Under the pieces are notes generated by a model. The model worked only from the letters and a program-made list of their open reading frames with translations. It did no database searches and was not told where the DNA came from. Shown one piece after another: positions 10,842 through 21,839 of a stretch of 64,000 bases of DNA. A program made the position numbers and the translations under genes. The stretch comes from Blochmannia endosymbiont of Camponotus (Colobopsis) obliquus (GTDB taxonomy: Bacteria; Pseudomonadota; Gammaproteobacteria; Enterobacterales; Enterobacteriaceae): NCBI RefSeq assembly GCF_000973545.1, contig NZ_CP010049.1, forward strand, positions 558,001-622,000, written 5' to 3'. How positions within the stretch are numbered: position 1 is the first letter of the stretch; the number at the start of each line of letters is the position of its first letter.

Positions 10842-12014
10842 TTAAAATATATAAGAAATACCCAATGCAAGAATATTATCAGTAGATAACTGCACTGCTT
10901 GAACAAAATCATCTTTCTTAAGTAAATTAATTTGATAATTAACTTTAGTTAATACATTTTCATTAAAATTATAACTAGCACCTATAGCAATATATTTCTT
11001 CAAATAACTATTATAATTGTGCACTATATCACTAATTTTAGAATGTAAATAACTTATAGAAGGACGCAAACCAAAATCAAACCGATACTGAACGACCAAC
11101 TCAACATTCTTTGCTTTATCAGCAAAAGCATGTACTTTTTCTACATTTGAACCACCACCATTAACAACAAAATCACCAAACGGAGTCATATGACGAGTCT
11201 CACCATACAATGCAGCAACATAAAAATTATTCGCATCATACTTTAATCCTAATGAATACGCTTCGGCATTATCATCATTACTAATAATATTAGTATTACT
11301 ACCCTCTTCTTCACCTCCACGCACAACATTAGCATTTAAAGCTTGTTGATTTGCGGTACGCTTACTATTAGAATATGCAGCTGATGCAAACATACCATGG
11401 TCTAAGTTAAAAATTACAGACACACCATAACCTTCCCCATTAGCTTCCTTTACACCATCATATCCATTAACTTTCTTAATATCGTCATTTTTACCTTGAT
11501 ATTGTAAAGCAAAATTAAAACCATCTAATAAACCAAAAAAATTGGTATTACGATAAGTAAGAACATTAGAAGCACGTCCAGAAAGAAAATTATCTACGAT
11601 AGAATTATCACCACCAAATTCCGGCATAACATCCGTCCAAGACCCAACGTCATATAAAATTCCATAATTTCTACCATAATCAATATAACCAAAATCACCA
11701 AATTTTATACCAGCATAGCCTAATCGTATGCATCCATTCTTAATATTACTACGTTCAATATATTGAAGACCAGTTTCATACTCAAACATACCAAACCCAA
11801 TAAATTGATCACTCGTTTGAGTTTTGCCAATTACCCCATACCGCACAAAAGAATAATTACCATTTTTACTATCGTCATTAGATAAATAATATCCACTATT
11901 GAGTGTACCAAAAAAATCTAACAGATTACCATTTTTATTATAAATCTCAGTAGCACTCACAGTACCTGCCGCAATCATAGTCGAAACTAGCACTCTAAGA
12001 TACCGCAATTTCAT
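10842..12014 (-). CDS. ompC: OmpC/OmpF-type outer membrane porin
   Basis: A trimeric general diffusion porin of the outer membrane. Residues 1-21 form a signal peptide (MKLRYLRVLVSTMIAAGTVSA) and the mature protein begins TEIYNKNGN. Barrel strands resemble OmpF/OmpC, including FGLLDGFNFALQYQGKND, LKYDANNFYVAALYGETR and VVQYRFDFGLRPSISYLHSK. The constriction loop motif PEFGGD is present and the chain ends in phenylalanine (ISYIF), the outer-membrane assembly signal. External loops are Asn/Gly/Ser rich and differ from E. coli. The symbol ompC rests mainly on position between rplY and gyrA; it could equally be called ompF. Confidence 0.9.
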   Translation of the reverse strand: MKLRYLRVLVSTMIAAGTVSATEIYNKNGNLLDFFGTLNSGYYLSNDDSKNGNYSFVRYGVIGKTQTSDQFIGFGMFEYETGLQYIERSNIKNGCIRLGYAGIKFGDFGYIDYGRNYGILYDVGSWTDVMPEFGGDNSIVDNFLSGRASNVLTYRNTNFFGLLDGFNFALQYQGKNDDIKKVNGYDGVKEANGEGYGVSVIFNLDHGMFASAAYSNSKRTANQQALNANVVRGGEEEGSNTNIISNDDNAEAYSLGLKYDANNFYVAALYGETRHMTPFGDFVVNGGGSNVEKVHAFADKAKNVELVVQYRFDFGLRPSISYLHSKISDIVHNYNSYLKKYIAIGASYNFNENVLTKVNYQINLLKKDDFVQAVQLSTDNILALGISYIF

Positions 12015-12567
12015 ATTAATACCCCATATTTTTAATCATATATTACTGTTTAAATAACTTAATAACTACCCATTATACTACTTTGCACAAATTACTAAAA
12101 ACTTATTCAATAAAATTGATAACTCACTTACTTAATGCTAACAATTTAAAAAAATAAATATAACAAAATCTAATAACAACATTGACGTAATACATTCTAG
12201 TCAAAAATTACATGACATAAATCATTTCAAAATTAAATCAATACAACATAAAATAAAACGAAAACAACACAATAAAAAGGTATTATAAATTATAATTTTA
12301 ATCTATTCAAGTTAAATATAAACCTACTAAACATTTAGATTAAATAAAACGAAATACACAAAAAATGATTAGCATATACTACCACTCATTTTATCCAAGA
12401 CAAATTAAAAAAATTTTATAACACTTACAACAAAGCAACACATTACTCTTAACAATTAAAATTCATTGAACCATTTTACCTCACAAAAATGTGACACTCA
12501 AATACAACAAAAAAAATGAATAAAACACTTTAAATATACTTAAACACTAAAAATAAAACTACATATT
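12015..12567. other. Intergenic region upstream of the porin gene and downstream of gyrA
   Basis: About 550 A+T-rich bases. On the minus strand a perfect TATAAT lies at 12072-12077, roughly 58 bases before the porin start, without a good -35 at normal spacing. No OmpR-type repeats, small RNA or gene remnant could be recognised. Confidence 0.45.
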
Positions 12568-15120
12568 TTATTTATTTAAAATATCATCATCCATAGAATC
12601 TGCAACACGCTGTAATCCGACTACTCGTTCATTTTCAACTGTTCTAATTAATACAACACCTTGAGTATTACGACCAATAATACTAACTTCTGAAACAGGA
12701 ATACGTACTAATGTACCAGCATCCGTGATCATCATAATTTGATCACAATCATTTGCTTGTACAGCACCAACCACTTTACCATTACGTTCACTAACTTTAA
12801 TAGAAATCACACCCTGAGTGGCACGCGATCTTACCGGATATTCTACTTGAGCCGTCCTTTTCCCATATCCATGTTGAGTAACAGTAAGAATTGAGCTATT
12901 ATTAAGTGGTACAATAAGAGATACTACTCGATCCCCTTCCACTAAATTGATACCTTTTACTCCAACTGCAGTACGACCCATATTACGAACCTGTTTTTCA
13001 AAAAATCTTACTACTTTTCCATAAGAAGAAAATAACATAACCTCATTTTCACCGTTAGTTAAATTTACTCCAATTAATTCGTCCCCCTTGCTAAGATTAA
13101 TAGCGATAATACCCGCGCTACGTGGACGGCTGAATTGTATTAAAGAAGTTTTTTTTACAATACCCATAGAAGTAGCCATAAATACATAATATCCCGCTTC
13201 ATATTTACGTACTGGTAAAATAGCTGTAATTCTTTCATCAGCTTCCAGTGGCAACAAATTAATGATAGGTTTTCCACGAGAACCGCGATTAGATACAGGT
13301 AAACGATAAACCTTCATCCAATATATACGACCATAATTAGAAAATAATAAAATTGTATCATGGGTATTTGCCACTAATAACCGAGTAATAAAATCTTCTT
13401 CTTTAATACGTGCTGCTAATTTCCCTTTACCACCTCGACGTTGTGCTTCATAATCTGTTAATGGTTGACATTTAACATAACCCTGATAAGATAAAGTAAC
13501 CACTACATTTTCTTGGTTAATTAAATCCTCGATATTAATATCTGAAGAATTAATAATAATTTCAGTACGACGTGAATCGCTATATTGTTCCTTAATGCTA
13601 ATCAATTCTTTGCGAATTACATCCGTCAGACAACTTGAATCTTGTAATACTTTAATAAAACGACCAATTTTAATCAATATATCTTTATACTCAAATAATA
13701 TTTTCTCATATTCTAAACTAGTAAGTCTATGTAATCTTAAATCTAAAATAGCTTGAGCTTGGCAATTAGTTAAACGATATTTACCATTTACGATAACACG
13801 ATCCATTTTTAACCATTTAGACTTAAATATATCAGTATTAATTGTTTTTCTCATCTCAGGCACAATACCAGAAAACCAAGCACAAGACATTAAACTGGCA
13901 TTAGCTTCCATTGAATTTATAGACTTGCGAATAATATCAATCATCAAATCAATATTAGATAACGCGATAGTTAACGCTTCCAATATATATACACGGTCTC
14001 GCGCTTTTTTTAATTCAAAAAACATGCGTCTCGTTACTACTTCTCGACGGGAACATATAAAAGCAGATAAAATTTCTTTAAGAGAAAAAATTTTTGGCTG
14101 TCCATTAAATAATGCTACCATATTAATGCCAAATACAACTTGTAACTGTGTTAAAGTATATAAATTATTCAAAACTACCTCACTAATGGCATCACGTTTC
14201 ACCTCAATAACAATACGCAAACCATCTTGATCAGATTCATCTCGTAATCCACTTATGCCTATAACACGTTTTTCCTTTACTAATTCAGCAATCTTTTCTA
14301 TTAAACGTGCTTTATTCACTTGATACGGAAGTTCATATACTATAATAGACTCTCGTCCAGTCTTCATATCGCTTTCTATTTTAGTACGTGCACGTATATA
14401 TATTTTTCCTTTACCAGTGATATACGCTTCTTTAATACCACTCTTATCATTAATAATAGCAGCAGTAGGAAAATCTGGACCAGGAATACATTTCATTAAT
14501 TCTTCAATACTAATATTTTCATTATCCAAAATAGCCAAACACCCGTCAATCACTTCAGAAATATTATGAGGGGGGATATTAGTAGCCATACCTACTGCAA
14601 TACCCGAACTACCATTAATCAACAAATTTGGTATTCTGGTAGGTAATACTTCAGGTATATATTCAGTACCATCATAATTAGGTTTATAATCGACAGTATC
14701 TTTATCTAAATCCAACAATAACTCACGAGCAATTTTCGACATACGTACTTCAGTATAACGCATAGCTGCTGCTGGATCTCCATCAATAGAACCAAAATTG
14801 CCTTGACCATCAATTAATACATAACGCATAGAAAAATATTGAGCCATTCGTACAATACTATCATACACCGCCGTATCCCCATGTGGATGATATTTACCAA
14901 TAACATCACCTACAACCCGTGCTGACTTTTTATACGATTTATTCCAATCATTACCAAGTATATGCATGGCATATAATATACGACGATGTACTGGTTTTAA
15001 TCCATCTCTGACGTCAGGCAAAGCACGTCCAACAATCACAGACATAGCATAATCTAAATAAGAACGTTTGAGTTCTTCTTCAATATTAATATAACTAATT
15101 TCCTTAGCAAGACCATCCAT
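12568..15120 (-). CDS. gyrA: DNA gyrase subunit A
   Basis: The breakage-reunion subunit of gyrase, which introduces negative supercoils. The ATG at 15120 (MDGLAKEI) fits the family; the codon just before it is TTG. The catalytic tyrosine is Tyr122 in AAMRYTEVR. The quinolone-resistance region reads [10 protein letters not shown], so residue 83 is Thr where E. coli has Ser, and Asp87 is kept. The GyrA box QRRGGKG lies in the C-terminal beta-pinwheel domain. At 850 residues it is shorter than E. coli (875): it ends soon after VVGLQRVA and lacks the acidic tail. It is divergent from ubiG. Confidence 0.98.
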   Translation of the reverse strand: MDGLAKEISYINIEEELKRSYLDYAMSVIVGRALPDVRDGLKPVHRRILYAMHILGNDWNKSYKKSARVVGDVIGKYHPHGDTAVYDSIVRMAQYFSMRYVLIDGQGNFGSIDGDPAAAMRYTEVRMSKIARELLLDLDKDTVDYKPNYDGTEYIPEVLPTRIPNLLINGSSGIAVGMATNIPPHNISEVIDGCLAILDNENISIEELMKCIPGPDFPTAAIINDKSGIKEAYITGKGKIYIRARTKIESDMKTGRESIIVYELPYQVNKARLIEKIAELVKEKRVIGISGLRDESDQDGLRIVIEVKRDAISEVVLNNLYTLTQLQVVFGINMVALFNGQPKIFSLKEILSAFICSRREVVTRRMFFELKKARDRVYILEALTIALSNIDLMIDIIRKSINSMEANASLMSCAWFSGIVPEMRKTINTDIFKSKWLKMDRVIVNGKYRLTNCQAQAILDLRLHRLTSLEYEKILFEYKDILIKIGRFIKVLQDSSCLTDVIRKELISIKEQYSDSRRTEIIINSSDINIEDLINQENVVVTLSYQGYVKCQPLTDYEAQRRGGKGKLAARIKEEDFITRLLVANTHDTILLFSNYGRIYWMKVYRLPVSNRGSRGKPIINLLPLEADERITAILPVRKYEAGYYVFMATSMGIVKKTSLIQFSRPRSAGIIAINLSKGDELIGVNLTNGENEVMLFSSYGKVVRFFEKQVRNMGRTAVGVKGINLVEGDRVVSLIVPLNNSSILTVTQHGYGKRTAQVEYPVRSRATQGVISIKVSERNGKVVGAVQANDCDQIMMITDAGTLVRIPVSEVSIIGRNTQGVVLIRTVENERVVGLQRVADSMDDDILNK

Positions 15121-15252
15121 CAAGATATACCCACCTTCAGAACTTAATACAATGATGTGTTATAATTATTTAATTATTTCTATGTTTTTAATAAAATTTT
15201 TGAGATATTTAAATATAGAAATAACATAAATAACAGCCCGGTACACAATAAA

Positions 15253-15280
15253 TTGACTATAATAACGAATAAACTATATT
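15253..15280 (+). promoter_or_regulatory. Sigma-70 promoter of ubiG
   Basis: TTGACT at 15253-15258 and TATATT at 15275-15280 are 16 bases apart, with the ubiG ATG about 30 bases downstream. It lies in the 189-base gap shared with the divergent gyrA. Confidence 0.6.
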
Positions 15281-15309
15281 CACCAAAATTATAAAATAAA
15301 GATACAAAC

Positions 15310-16095
15310 ATGAAAAATAAAATAAATAATACACTTGTGTCAAATAAAAACAACATTGATCTTGATGAAATAAATAAATTTAACGATTTTGCTCATCTTT
15401 GGTGGAATAAAAAAGATAAATTTAGCTCTTTACATAAAATCAATCCACTACGCTTAAATTACATTCTTGAACGTTCACATGGATTATTTGGTAAAAAAAT
15501 CCTAGATATAGGATGTGGTGGCGGCATTCTAACAGAAAGTATGGCACAAGAAGGCGCTGAAGTTACAGGTATAGATGTAGCAAAAAAATTATTAAAAATA
15601 GCACATACGCATGCACTAGAAAATGATTTACAAATCAAATATTTTCAACAAACAATCGAACAACATATACAAGAATATCAAAGTTATTATGACATAATTA
15701 CTTGTTTAGAAATACTAGAACATGTTCCAAATCCATTATCATTAATTCAATCTTGCGCAATAGCGGTCAAACACAATGGACAAGTATTCTTTTCTACATT
15801 AAATCGTAATTTTAAATCTTGGCTATACGTTATTCTCGGTGCTGAATATCTATTTCAACTATTACCTAAAGGCACTCACAACTTTCATAAATTTATTAAA
15901 CCATCAGAACTATTAGACTGGGCTAATAACTCATCATTATATGAACAACACATAATTGGAATACATTACAATCCATTATGTAATCATTTTTATTTTAAGT
16001 CTGATATTACGCTAAACTATATAATACACACAAAACACATAAAAAACTCTACAAATATTTTTTCACAAAATTATAATAAAAATACACAAACCTGA
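15310..16095 (+). CDS. ubiG: Ubiquinone biosynthesis O-methyltransferase
   Basis: SAM-dependent methyltransferase acting on two hydroxyl groups in ubiquinone synthesis. Motif I is ILDIGCGGG at residues 64-72, followed by the acidic strand end TGIDV and the motif TCLEILEHVPNP. The family opening (FNDFAHLWWNK) and the block KGTHNFHKFIKPSELLDW match E. coli UbiG. At 261 residues it is about 20 longer than E. coli, with an Asn-rich C-terminal extension after IIHTKH. The product serves the ubiquinone that the Nuo complex reduces. Confidence 0.95.
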   Translation: MKNKINNTLVSNKNNIDLDEINKFNDFAHLWWNKKDKFSSLHKINPLRLNYILERSHGLFGKKILDIGCGGGILTESMAQEGAEVTGIDVAKKLLKIAHTHALENDLQIKYFQQTIEQHIQEYQSYYDIITCLEILEHVPNPLSLIQSCAIAVKHNGQVFFSTLNRNFKSWLYVILGAEYLFQLLPKGTHNFHKFIKPSELLDWANNSSLYEQHIIGIHYNPLCNHFYFKSDITLNYIIHTKHIKNSTNIFSQNYNKNTQT

Positions 16096-16513
16096 ACAAA
16101 AATAAATAATCTTCAAATAATTCCCAAAATAAATAAACATTTTTTTGTGATACTCAATGCTAATAATATATATTTAATTGCTAATATAGTTTATAAATAC
16201 CAATATCATCGTAACGTTGATGAAAATTAATCATTACTTACATTAACCGTGTGATAAATTTTCATTAAAAAATAAAACACAACAAAAATTATATTTAATT
16301 TATTTAATAAAAATAAAAAATTTATTAAATTACATCATTTATTTTGGATATGTTTAAAATTACTATATCCCATCTCTTGCAAAAAAACATTTTTAACGTT
16401 ATTTTTGAAATATAAAACAACAAATTACACACTTAGAATAACATAAACGAATTAAAAATATTATTAAATATACACACACTGAAATTTATATCTATCTACG
16501 GTTGTAATATATC
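16096..16513. other. Intergenic region between ubiG and nrdA
   Basis: About 418 A+T-rich bases upstream of the nrd operon. The nrdAB promoter should lie here, but I see no convincing -35/-10 pair, NrdR box or DnaA box by eye. No tRNA or gene remnant was found. Confidence 0.45.
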
Positions 16514-18796
16514 ATGAATCAAAGTTTATTAGTAACAAAACGCAATGGACGTCAAGAAATTATCAATCTCGATAAAATCCATAAAGTTATTAATTGGGCT
16601 GCACAAGGATTAAAAAAAATTTCTGTTTCACAAGTAGAATTGCGTTCTCATATACAATTTTATGATGGAATAAAAACATCTGATATACAAGAAACAATAA
16701 TAAAAGCTGCTGCAGACTTAATTACACAAGAAACACCAGATTATCAATATCTTGCTGCAAGACTAACAGTTTTTCATTTACGCAAAAAAGCTTATGGACA
16801 ATTTAAACCACCAAAACTGTATGATCACGTTGTGCGATTAGTAAAATTAGGTAAATATGACAAACAATTATTAAAACACTACAATATTCAAGACTTTGAA
16901 TATATGAATAATATTATTGATCATTGGCGTGACATGAATTTTTCTTACGCAGCGGTTAAACAATTAGAGGGAAAATATCTAGCACAAAATCGAGTCACCG
17001 GAGAAATATATGAAAGTGCACAATTTTTATATATATTAATATCTGCCTGTTTATTTGCTAAATATTCAACAGAAACTCGCTTAAAATATATTAAGCAATT
17101 TTATGATGCGATATCAACTTTTAAAATATCTTTACCAACACCTATTATGTCTGGTGTACGAACACCGACACGACAATTTAGTTCATGCGTACTTATTGAA
17201 TGCGACGACAGTCTTGATTCAATAAATGCAACATCAAGCGCAATTGTAAAATACGTTTCACAACGAGCTGGTATAGGCATTAACGCTGGACGTATAAGAG
17301 CAATAGGTAGTGCAATTCGTGGGGGAGAAGCATTTCATACAGGATGTATCCCTTTCTATAAACATTTTCAAACAGCAGTGAAATCGTGTTCACAAGGAGG
17401 AGTACGTGGAGGTGCTGCTACACTATTTTATCCTATATGGCATTTAGAAGTAGAAAATTTATTAGTATTAAAAAACAATCGTGGAATAGAAGATAATAGA
17501 ATACGACATTTAGATTATGCAATACAAATTAATAAATTAATGTATCAACGCCTGATACAAAACAAAAATATCACGCTATTCAGTCCCTCTGATGTCCCAG
17601 GATTATACGAATCGTTTTTTACTAATCAAAAAGAATTTTACAAACTATATATATCATATGAAAAAAATCGTAATATTCGACATCAACATATTAAAGCGAT
17701 AGAATTATTTGCATTAATAATGCAGGAACGTGCTTCTACGGGACGTATCTATATTCAAAATGTAGACCATTGCAATACTCACAGTCCGTTTAATAAAATG
17801 ATAGCACCAATACGACAGTCTAATTTATGCCTAGAAATTGTACTACCTACTAAACCTCTTAAAAACATTAATGATAATGATGGAGAAATTGCCTTATGTA
17901 CTTTATCAGCATTTAACCTAGGTGCTATTGAACACCTTGATGATTTATCAACATTAGCTAATCTTGCAGTACGCGCCTTAGATGCATTATTAGATTACCA
18001 AAATTACCCTGTACCAGCTGCAAAACACAGTGCTATAAAACGACGTTCTTTAGGCATAGGAGTAATTAACTATGCATATTATTTAGCTAAACATGGTATG
18101 CGCTATTCAGATGGTAGCGCAAATCAATTAACACATCGTACATTTGAAGCTATTCAATACTATTTATTAAAAGCATCTAATGAACTAGCTAAAGAACAAG
18201 GTCCATGCATGTGGTTTAACGAAACTAATTATGCACAAGGTATTTTACCCATTGACACTTATAAAAAAGATATCGATACTATTATTAATGAACCGTTATA
18301 CTATAACTGGGAGGATTTACGTGCAAATATTAAACAATATGGATTACGTAACTCTACTCTATCAGCTATTATGCCATCAGAAACATCGTCGCAAATCTCA
18401 AATGCCACAAATGGTATAGAACCACCAAGGGGATATATTAGTATCAAAGCATCAAAAGATGGTATTTTAAAACAAGCAGTCCCAGAATTAACAAAACTAA
18501 AAGATCACTATGAATTATTATGGGATATACCTAATAATAGTGGTTATTTGCAATTAGCAGGTATCATGCAAAAATTTATTGATCAAGGCATTTCTGCAAA
18601 CACTAATTATGATCCATCTCGTTTTTTAAATAATAAAGTTCCTATGAAAGTTTTATTAACCGATTTACTATTTGCATATAAGTTAGGTCTCAAAACATTA
18701 TATTATCACAATACACGTGATAGAGCCGATGATTCACAAAAAAATATACAAAATACGTATCAAATTGACTGTATAAGTGATGCATGTAAAATATAA
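16514..18796 (+). CDS. nrdA: Ribonucleoside-diphosphate reductase class Ia, alpha subunit
   Basis: The catalytic subunit that reduces ribonucleoside diphosphates. An N-terminal ATP-cone covers about residues 5-95 (KRNGRQEIINLDKIH). Cys225 in QFSSCVLIE is the first redox cysteine. The Asn-Cys-Glu site is in SNLCLEI, with its partner cysteine in IALCTLSAFN. The C-terminal shuttle pair is Cys753 and Cys758 in DCISDACKI. The 760 residues align almost without gaps to the 761 of E. coli. nrdB starts 59 bases downstream in the same operon. Confidence 0.98.
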   Translation: MNQSLLVTKRNGRQEIINLDKIHKVINWAAQGLKKISVSQVELRSHIQFYDGIKTSDIQETIIKAAADLITQETPDYQYLAARLTVFHLRKKAYGQFKPPKLYDHVVRLVKLGKYDKQLLKHYNIQDFEYMNNIIDHWRDMNFSYAAVKQLEGKYLAQNRVTGEIYESAQFLYILISACLFAKYSTETRLKYIKQFYDAISTFKISLPTPIMSGVRTPTRQFSSCVLIECDDSLDSINATSSAIVKYVSQRAGIGINAGRIRAIGSAIRGGEAFHTGCIPFYKHFQTAVKSCSQGGVRGGAATLFYPIWHLEVENLLVLKNNRGIEDNRIRHLDYAIQINKLMYQRLIQNKNITLFSPSDVPGLYESFFTNQKEFYKLYISYEKNRNIRHQHIKAIELFALIMQERASTGRIYIQNVDHCNTHSPFNKMIAPIRQSNLCLEIVLPTKPLKNINDNDGEIALCTLSAFNLGAIEHLDDLSTLANLAVRALDALLDYQNYPVPAAKHSAIKRRSLGIGVINYAYYLAKHGMRYSDGSANQLTHRTFEAIQYYLLKASNELAKEQGPCMWFNETNYAQGILPIDTYKKDIDTIINEPLYYNWEDLRANIKQYGLRNSTLSAIMPSETSSQISNATNGIEPPRGYISIKASKDGILKQAVPELTKLKDHYELLWDIPNNSGYLQLAGIMQKFIDQGISANTNYDPSRFLNNKVPMKVLLTDLLFAYKLGLKTLYYHNTRDRADDSQKNIQNTYQIDCISDACKI

Positions 18797-18855
18797 AACT
18801 TCAAATACGTAAAAAAATTTATTTTCTTAACATAATTTAATTTGGAATATTCTCT

Positions 18856-19989
18856 ATGACTTACACAACATTTTCTCAAAAAAATAATAATCAACTTAAT
18901 GAACCAATGTTTTTAGGTCAATCAGTAAATATTTCACGTTTTGATCAACAAAAACACAATATTTTTGAAAAACTGATCGAAAGACAATTATCTTTTTTTT
19001 GGCGTCCCGAAGAAATTGATATTTCTCGTGATCATATTGATTTTCAAAAACTACCAAACCATGAAAAACACATTTTTATCAGTAATTTACAATATCAAAC
19101 ACTTTTAGATTCAATTCAAGGACGGAGTCCAAATATTGCATTATTACCACTCATTTCAATTCCAGAACTAGAAACTTGGGTAGAAACGTGGTCATTTTCT
19201 GAAAGCATTCACTCTCGTTCTTATACTTATATTATTCGTAATATAGTTAACGAACCGTCAATTATTTTTAATAATATTATAACTAATAAAGAAATTATAA
19301 AACGTGCTAAAGATATATCTTTTTATTACGATAGTTTAATAGAGCTAACACATTATTACCATCTATTCGGAGAAGGCAAAAAACAAATTAACGAAAAAAT
19401 AATAACAATAAGTTTACACGACTTAAAAAAGAAACTATATTTATGTTTAATTAGTATTAATGTGTTAGAAGCTATTCGTTTTTATGTAAGTTTTGCTTGT
19501 TCTTTCGCATTTGCTGAACGCAAATTAATGGAAGGTAACGCTAAAATCATACGATTAATAGCTCGTGATGAAGCACTGCATTTAACTGGCACTCAACATA
19601 TGATAAATCTTTTACGTTCAGGTAAAGATGATAAAGAAATGGCAAAAATTGCCTCAGAATGCGAACAAGAAAGCTATAATATTTTTATGACAGCTGCGCA
19701 ACAAGAAAAAAATTGGGCTAATTATCTATTTCAAGACGGATCAATGATCGGTTTAAACAAAACCATTCTGTACCAATATATTGAATATATTACCAATATA
19801 CGGATGAAAGCACTTGGATTTAATAATATACCATTTTCTATTATATCTAATCCTATACCATGGATTAATGCTTGGTTAGTATCGGATAATATACAAATAG
19901 CTCCACAAGAAGCTGAAATCGCTACTTATCTAGTTGGACAAATAGATGCAAACATTGATGACGAAGACCTCAAAAATTTTCAACTATAA
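18856..19989 (+). CDS. nrdB: Ribonucleoside-diphosphate reductase class Ia, beta subunit
   Basis: Carries the diferric centre and tyrosyl radical used by NrdA. The metal-ligand and radical region [18 protein letters not shown] contains Glu, His and the radical tyrosine (Tyr122 in mature E. coli numbering). The second ligand set is in [17 protein letters not shown] and [12 protein letters not shown]. The C-terminus DEDLKNFQL matches the peptide that docks on NrdA. At 377 residues it is the normal length. It overlaps the yfaE reading frame. Confidence 0.98.
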   Translation: MTYTTFSQKNNNQLNEPMFLGQSVNISRFDQQKHNIFEKLIERQLSFFWRPEEIDISRDHIDFQKLPNHEKHIFISNLQYQTLLDSIQGRSPNIALLPLISIPELETWVETWSFSESIHSRSYTYIIRNIVNEPSIIFNNIITNKEIIKRAKDISFYYDSLIELTHYYHLFGEGKKQINEKIITISLHDLKKKLYLCLISINVLEAIRFYVSFACSFAFAERKLMEGNAKIIRLIARDEALHLTGTQHMINLLRSGKDDKEMAKIASECEQESYNIFMTAAQQEKNWANYLFQDGSMIGLNKTILYQYIEYITNIRMKALGFNNIPFSIISNPIPWINAWLVSDNIQIAPQEAEIATYLVGQIDANIDDEDLKNFQL

Positions 19990-20269
19990 TAAAATATTAA
20001 TCGAAATAACAAAATTGGATCATAAAAATATTGTGTCATTTTATTACCAACATAATAAATATAAACATTTTTCATTACTAGAAATATTAGAAAAATATCA
20101 AATAAAAATTAACTTTCAATGTCGCTCAGGATATTGTGGTGTATGTAAGATCACATTATTAAAAGGACAAATAAAATATTACAGAGAACCATTAGCTTCC
20201 TGTATAAATAATAATGAAATATTATCTTGCTGTTGCATACCAGTGGAAAATATTAAATTAAATTTGTAA
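19946..20269 (+). CDS. yfaE: 2Fe-2S ferredoxin YfaE, maintenance of NrdB
   Basis: A small plant-type ferredoxin that in E. coli helps restore the diferric-tyrosyl cofactor of NrdB. Cluster ligands are Cys59, Cys64 and Cys67 ([12 protein letters not shown]) and one of the cysteines in ILSCCC near residue 95. The ATG at 19946 lies 44 bases inside nrdB in another frame; another ATG is at 19958. The E. coli protein (84 residues) corresponds to the part from about residue 16, so translation may begin later at a non-ATG codon. Its retention directly after nrdAB supports a dedicated role. Confidence 0.88.
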   Translation: MQTLMTKTSKIFNYNKILIEITKLDHKNIVSFYYQHNKYKHFSLLEILEKYQIKINFQCRSGYCGVCKITLLKGQIKYYREPLASCINNNEILSCCCIPVENIKLNL

Positions 20270-20340
20270 TTCAACAAACTTTTTTTTACACGACTTTCAA
20301 GATATTAAGTAACCAACAATAATAAACATTAAGAATAAAA

Positions 20341-21795
20341 TTATTTATATAATAATTGTGTTAAGTTAATTAACGGTTGCGGATATATTCCTAAAAATAA
20401 AATCAAAACAAAAGAAATTAAAATTATCATTCCTAAAGGAGTTATACCCCAATTCCAAGGGATATTACACAAAATCCTTTTAGAAGAAAAAGAATATAAA
20501 GTTCTTATTATTCGCAAATAATAAACAAGACCAATAACACTGGATAATAACACTGATCCAATAAACCACCATAACTCACTATGTACACCTAAAATAATTA
20601 CATAAAATTTACTTATAAAACCTAAAGTAATTGGAATTCCTGCTAAAGATAATATCATAACTGTAAACACCACAGATAAAAATGGATGATCCCAAAACAA
20701 ACCACGATATAAAAATAATTCACTTCTTTCTCTATTTTTAGAAAAAGTAGATATTAAACTAAGTATACCAAATATTCCCAATGAACTTAATAAATAACTA
20801 ACCAAAGATATACCAACAGTTTCCAAAGATAATTCATTATTTTGTTTTGACAACAAACCAATTAAAATATAACCAAAATGAGCAATAGAAGAATACCCTA
20901 AAATTCTTTTAATATTATTTTGTCTAATAGCTATTAGATTTCCAAATAACATAGAAAAACAAGCAATAATTACTAGGATAAAACTAATTTTTGTACTACT
21001 ACAAACGCTTGACATTACAGGAAATATCCTAAGCATCATTGCGAAAACTGCAATTTTATTAACGGTAGATAAAAAAAGATTAACTGGAATAGAAGAACCT
21101 GCATACACATCAGCAGTCCACGAATGAAATGGAAATAAAGATAATTTAAAACCAAAACTAGCTATCATAAAACCTAAACCAATTAAAAATAATTCTTGAG
21201 ATATAACATTACTAGCACTATTATTATTAATATCTATAATTGACAACGTACTGCAATAAGCGTAAATTAAAGCTATTCCAAACAACAAAAAAGATGAAGA
21301 AATAGTAGATAAAATTATATATTTGACACTTGCAGATAAAGAAGAATAAATTGCATAATTATAACCTATTAAACCATACAAAGGTACTGCCAATAATTCT
21401 ATACTAAGAAATATCATAACTAAATGATTGGTGCAAACTAATAAAATTCCACCCATTACTGATATTAAAATCAATAAATAAAATTCCTCACGATTACCTA
21501 AATAACTATCTAACCATGTATATGCTAAAACGCTACTTGCCAAACTTGCAAATAAAATTAATACCGAAAAAAATATAGAAAAATTATCAACTACAACCAA
21601 ATCTGTGACAATTTGAGCACCATATTTTTTCGTAAAATATAAAGATAATAAAGACAATTTTAAACTAAAAAATGTTACACTTGAAATTATAAAATGATTT
21701 CGAAAAAATGAAATACACAACATTATACATACCACTGTAACTCCTATTATTAAAACAGGCAATAATGCAATTATTTCTTGAAAAGAGATCATCAT
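20341..21795 (-). CDS. nuoN: NADH dehydrogenase I subunit N
   Basis: A membrane antiporter-like subunit of complex I with about 14 transmembrane helices. Conserved charged residues of the proton path are kept: Glu in FLSIELLAVPLYGL, Lys in FGFKLSLFPFHSWTADVY, Lys in NKIAVF and Lys in LGFISKFYV. I place the start at the ATG at 21795 (MMISFQEIIALLP), giving 484 residues against 485 in E. coli. The frame runs upstream only to a TTG and would add unmatched residues. It is the last gene of the nuo operon and ends opposite yfaE with a 71-base gap. Confidence 0.95.
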   Translation of the reverse strand: MMISFQEIIALLPVLIIGVTVVCIMLCISFFRNHFIISSVTFFSLKLSLLSLYFTKKYGAQIVTDLVVVDNFSIFFSVLILFASLASSVLAYTWLDSYLGNREEFYLLILISVMGGILLVCTNHLVMIFLSIELLAVPLYGLIGYNYAIYSSLSASVKYIILSTISSSFLLFGIALIYAYCSTLSIIDINNNSASNVISQELFLIGLGFMIASFGFKLSLFPFHSWTADVYAGSSIPVNLFLSTVNKIAVFAMMLRIFPVMSSVCSSTKISFILVIIACFSMLFGNLIAIRQNNIKRILGYSSIAHFGYILIGLLSKQNNELSLETVGISLVSYLLSSLGIFGILSLISTFSKNRERSELFLYRGLFWDHPFLSVVFTVMILSLAGIPITLGFISKFYVIILGVHSELWWFIGSVLLSSVIGLVYYLRIIRTLYSFSSKRILCNIPWNWGITPLGMIILISFVLILFLGIYPQPLINLTQLLYK

Positions 21796-21839
21796 AATGT
21801 CACGTTGCTGAATAAAATTTTTTATCACTAAATCATTTA

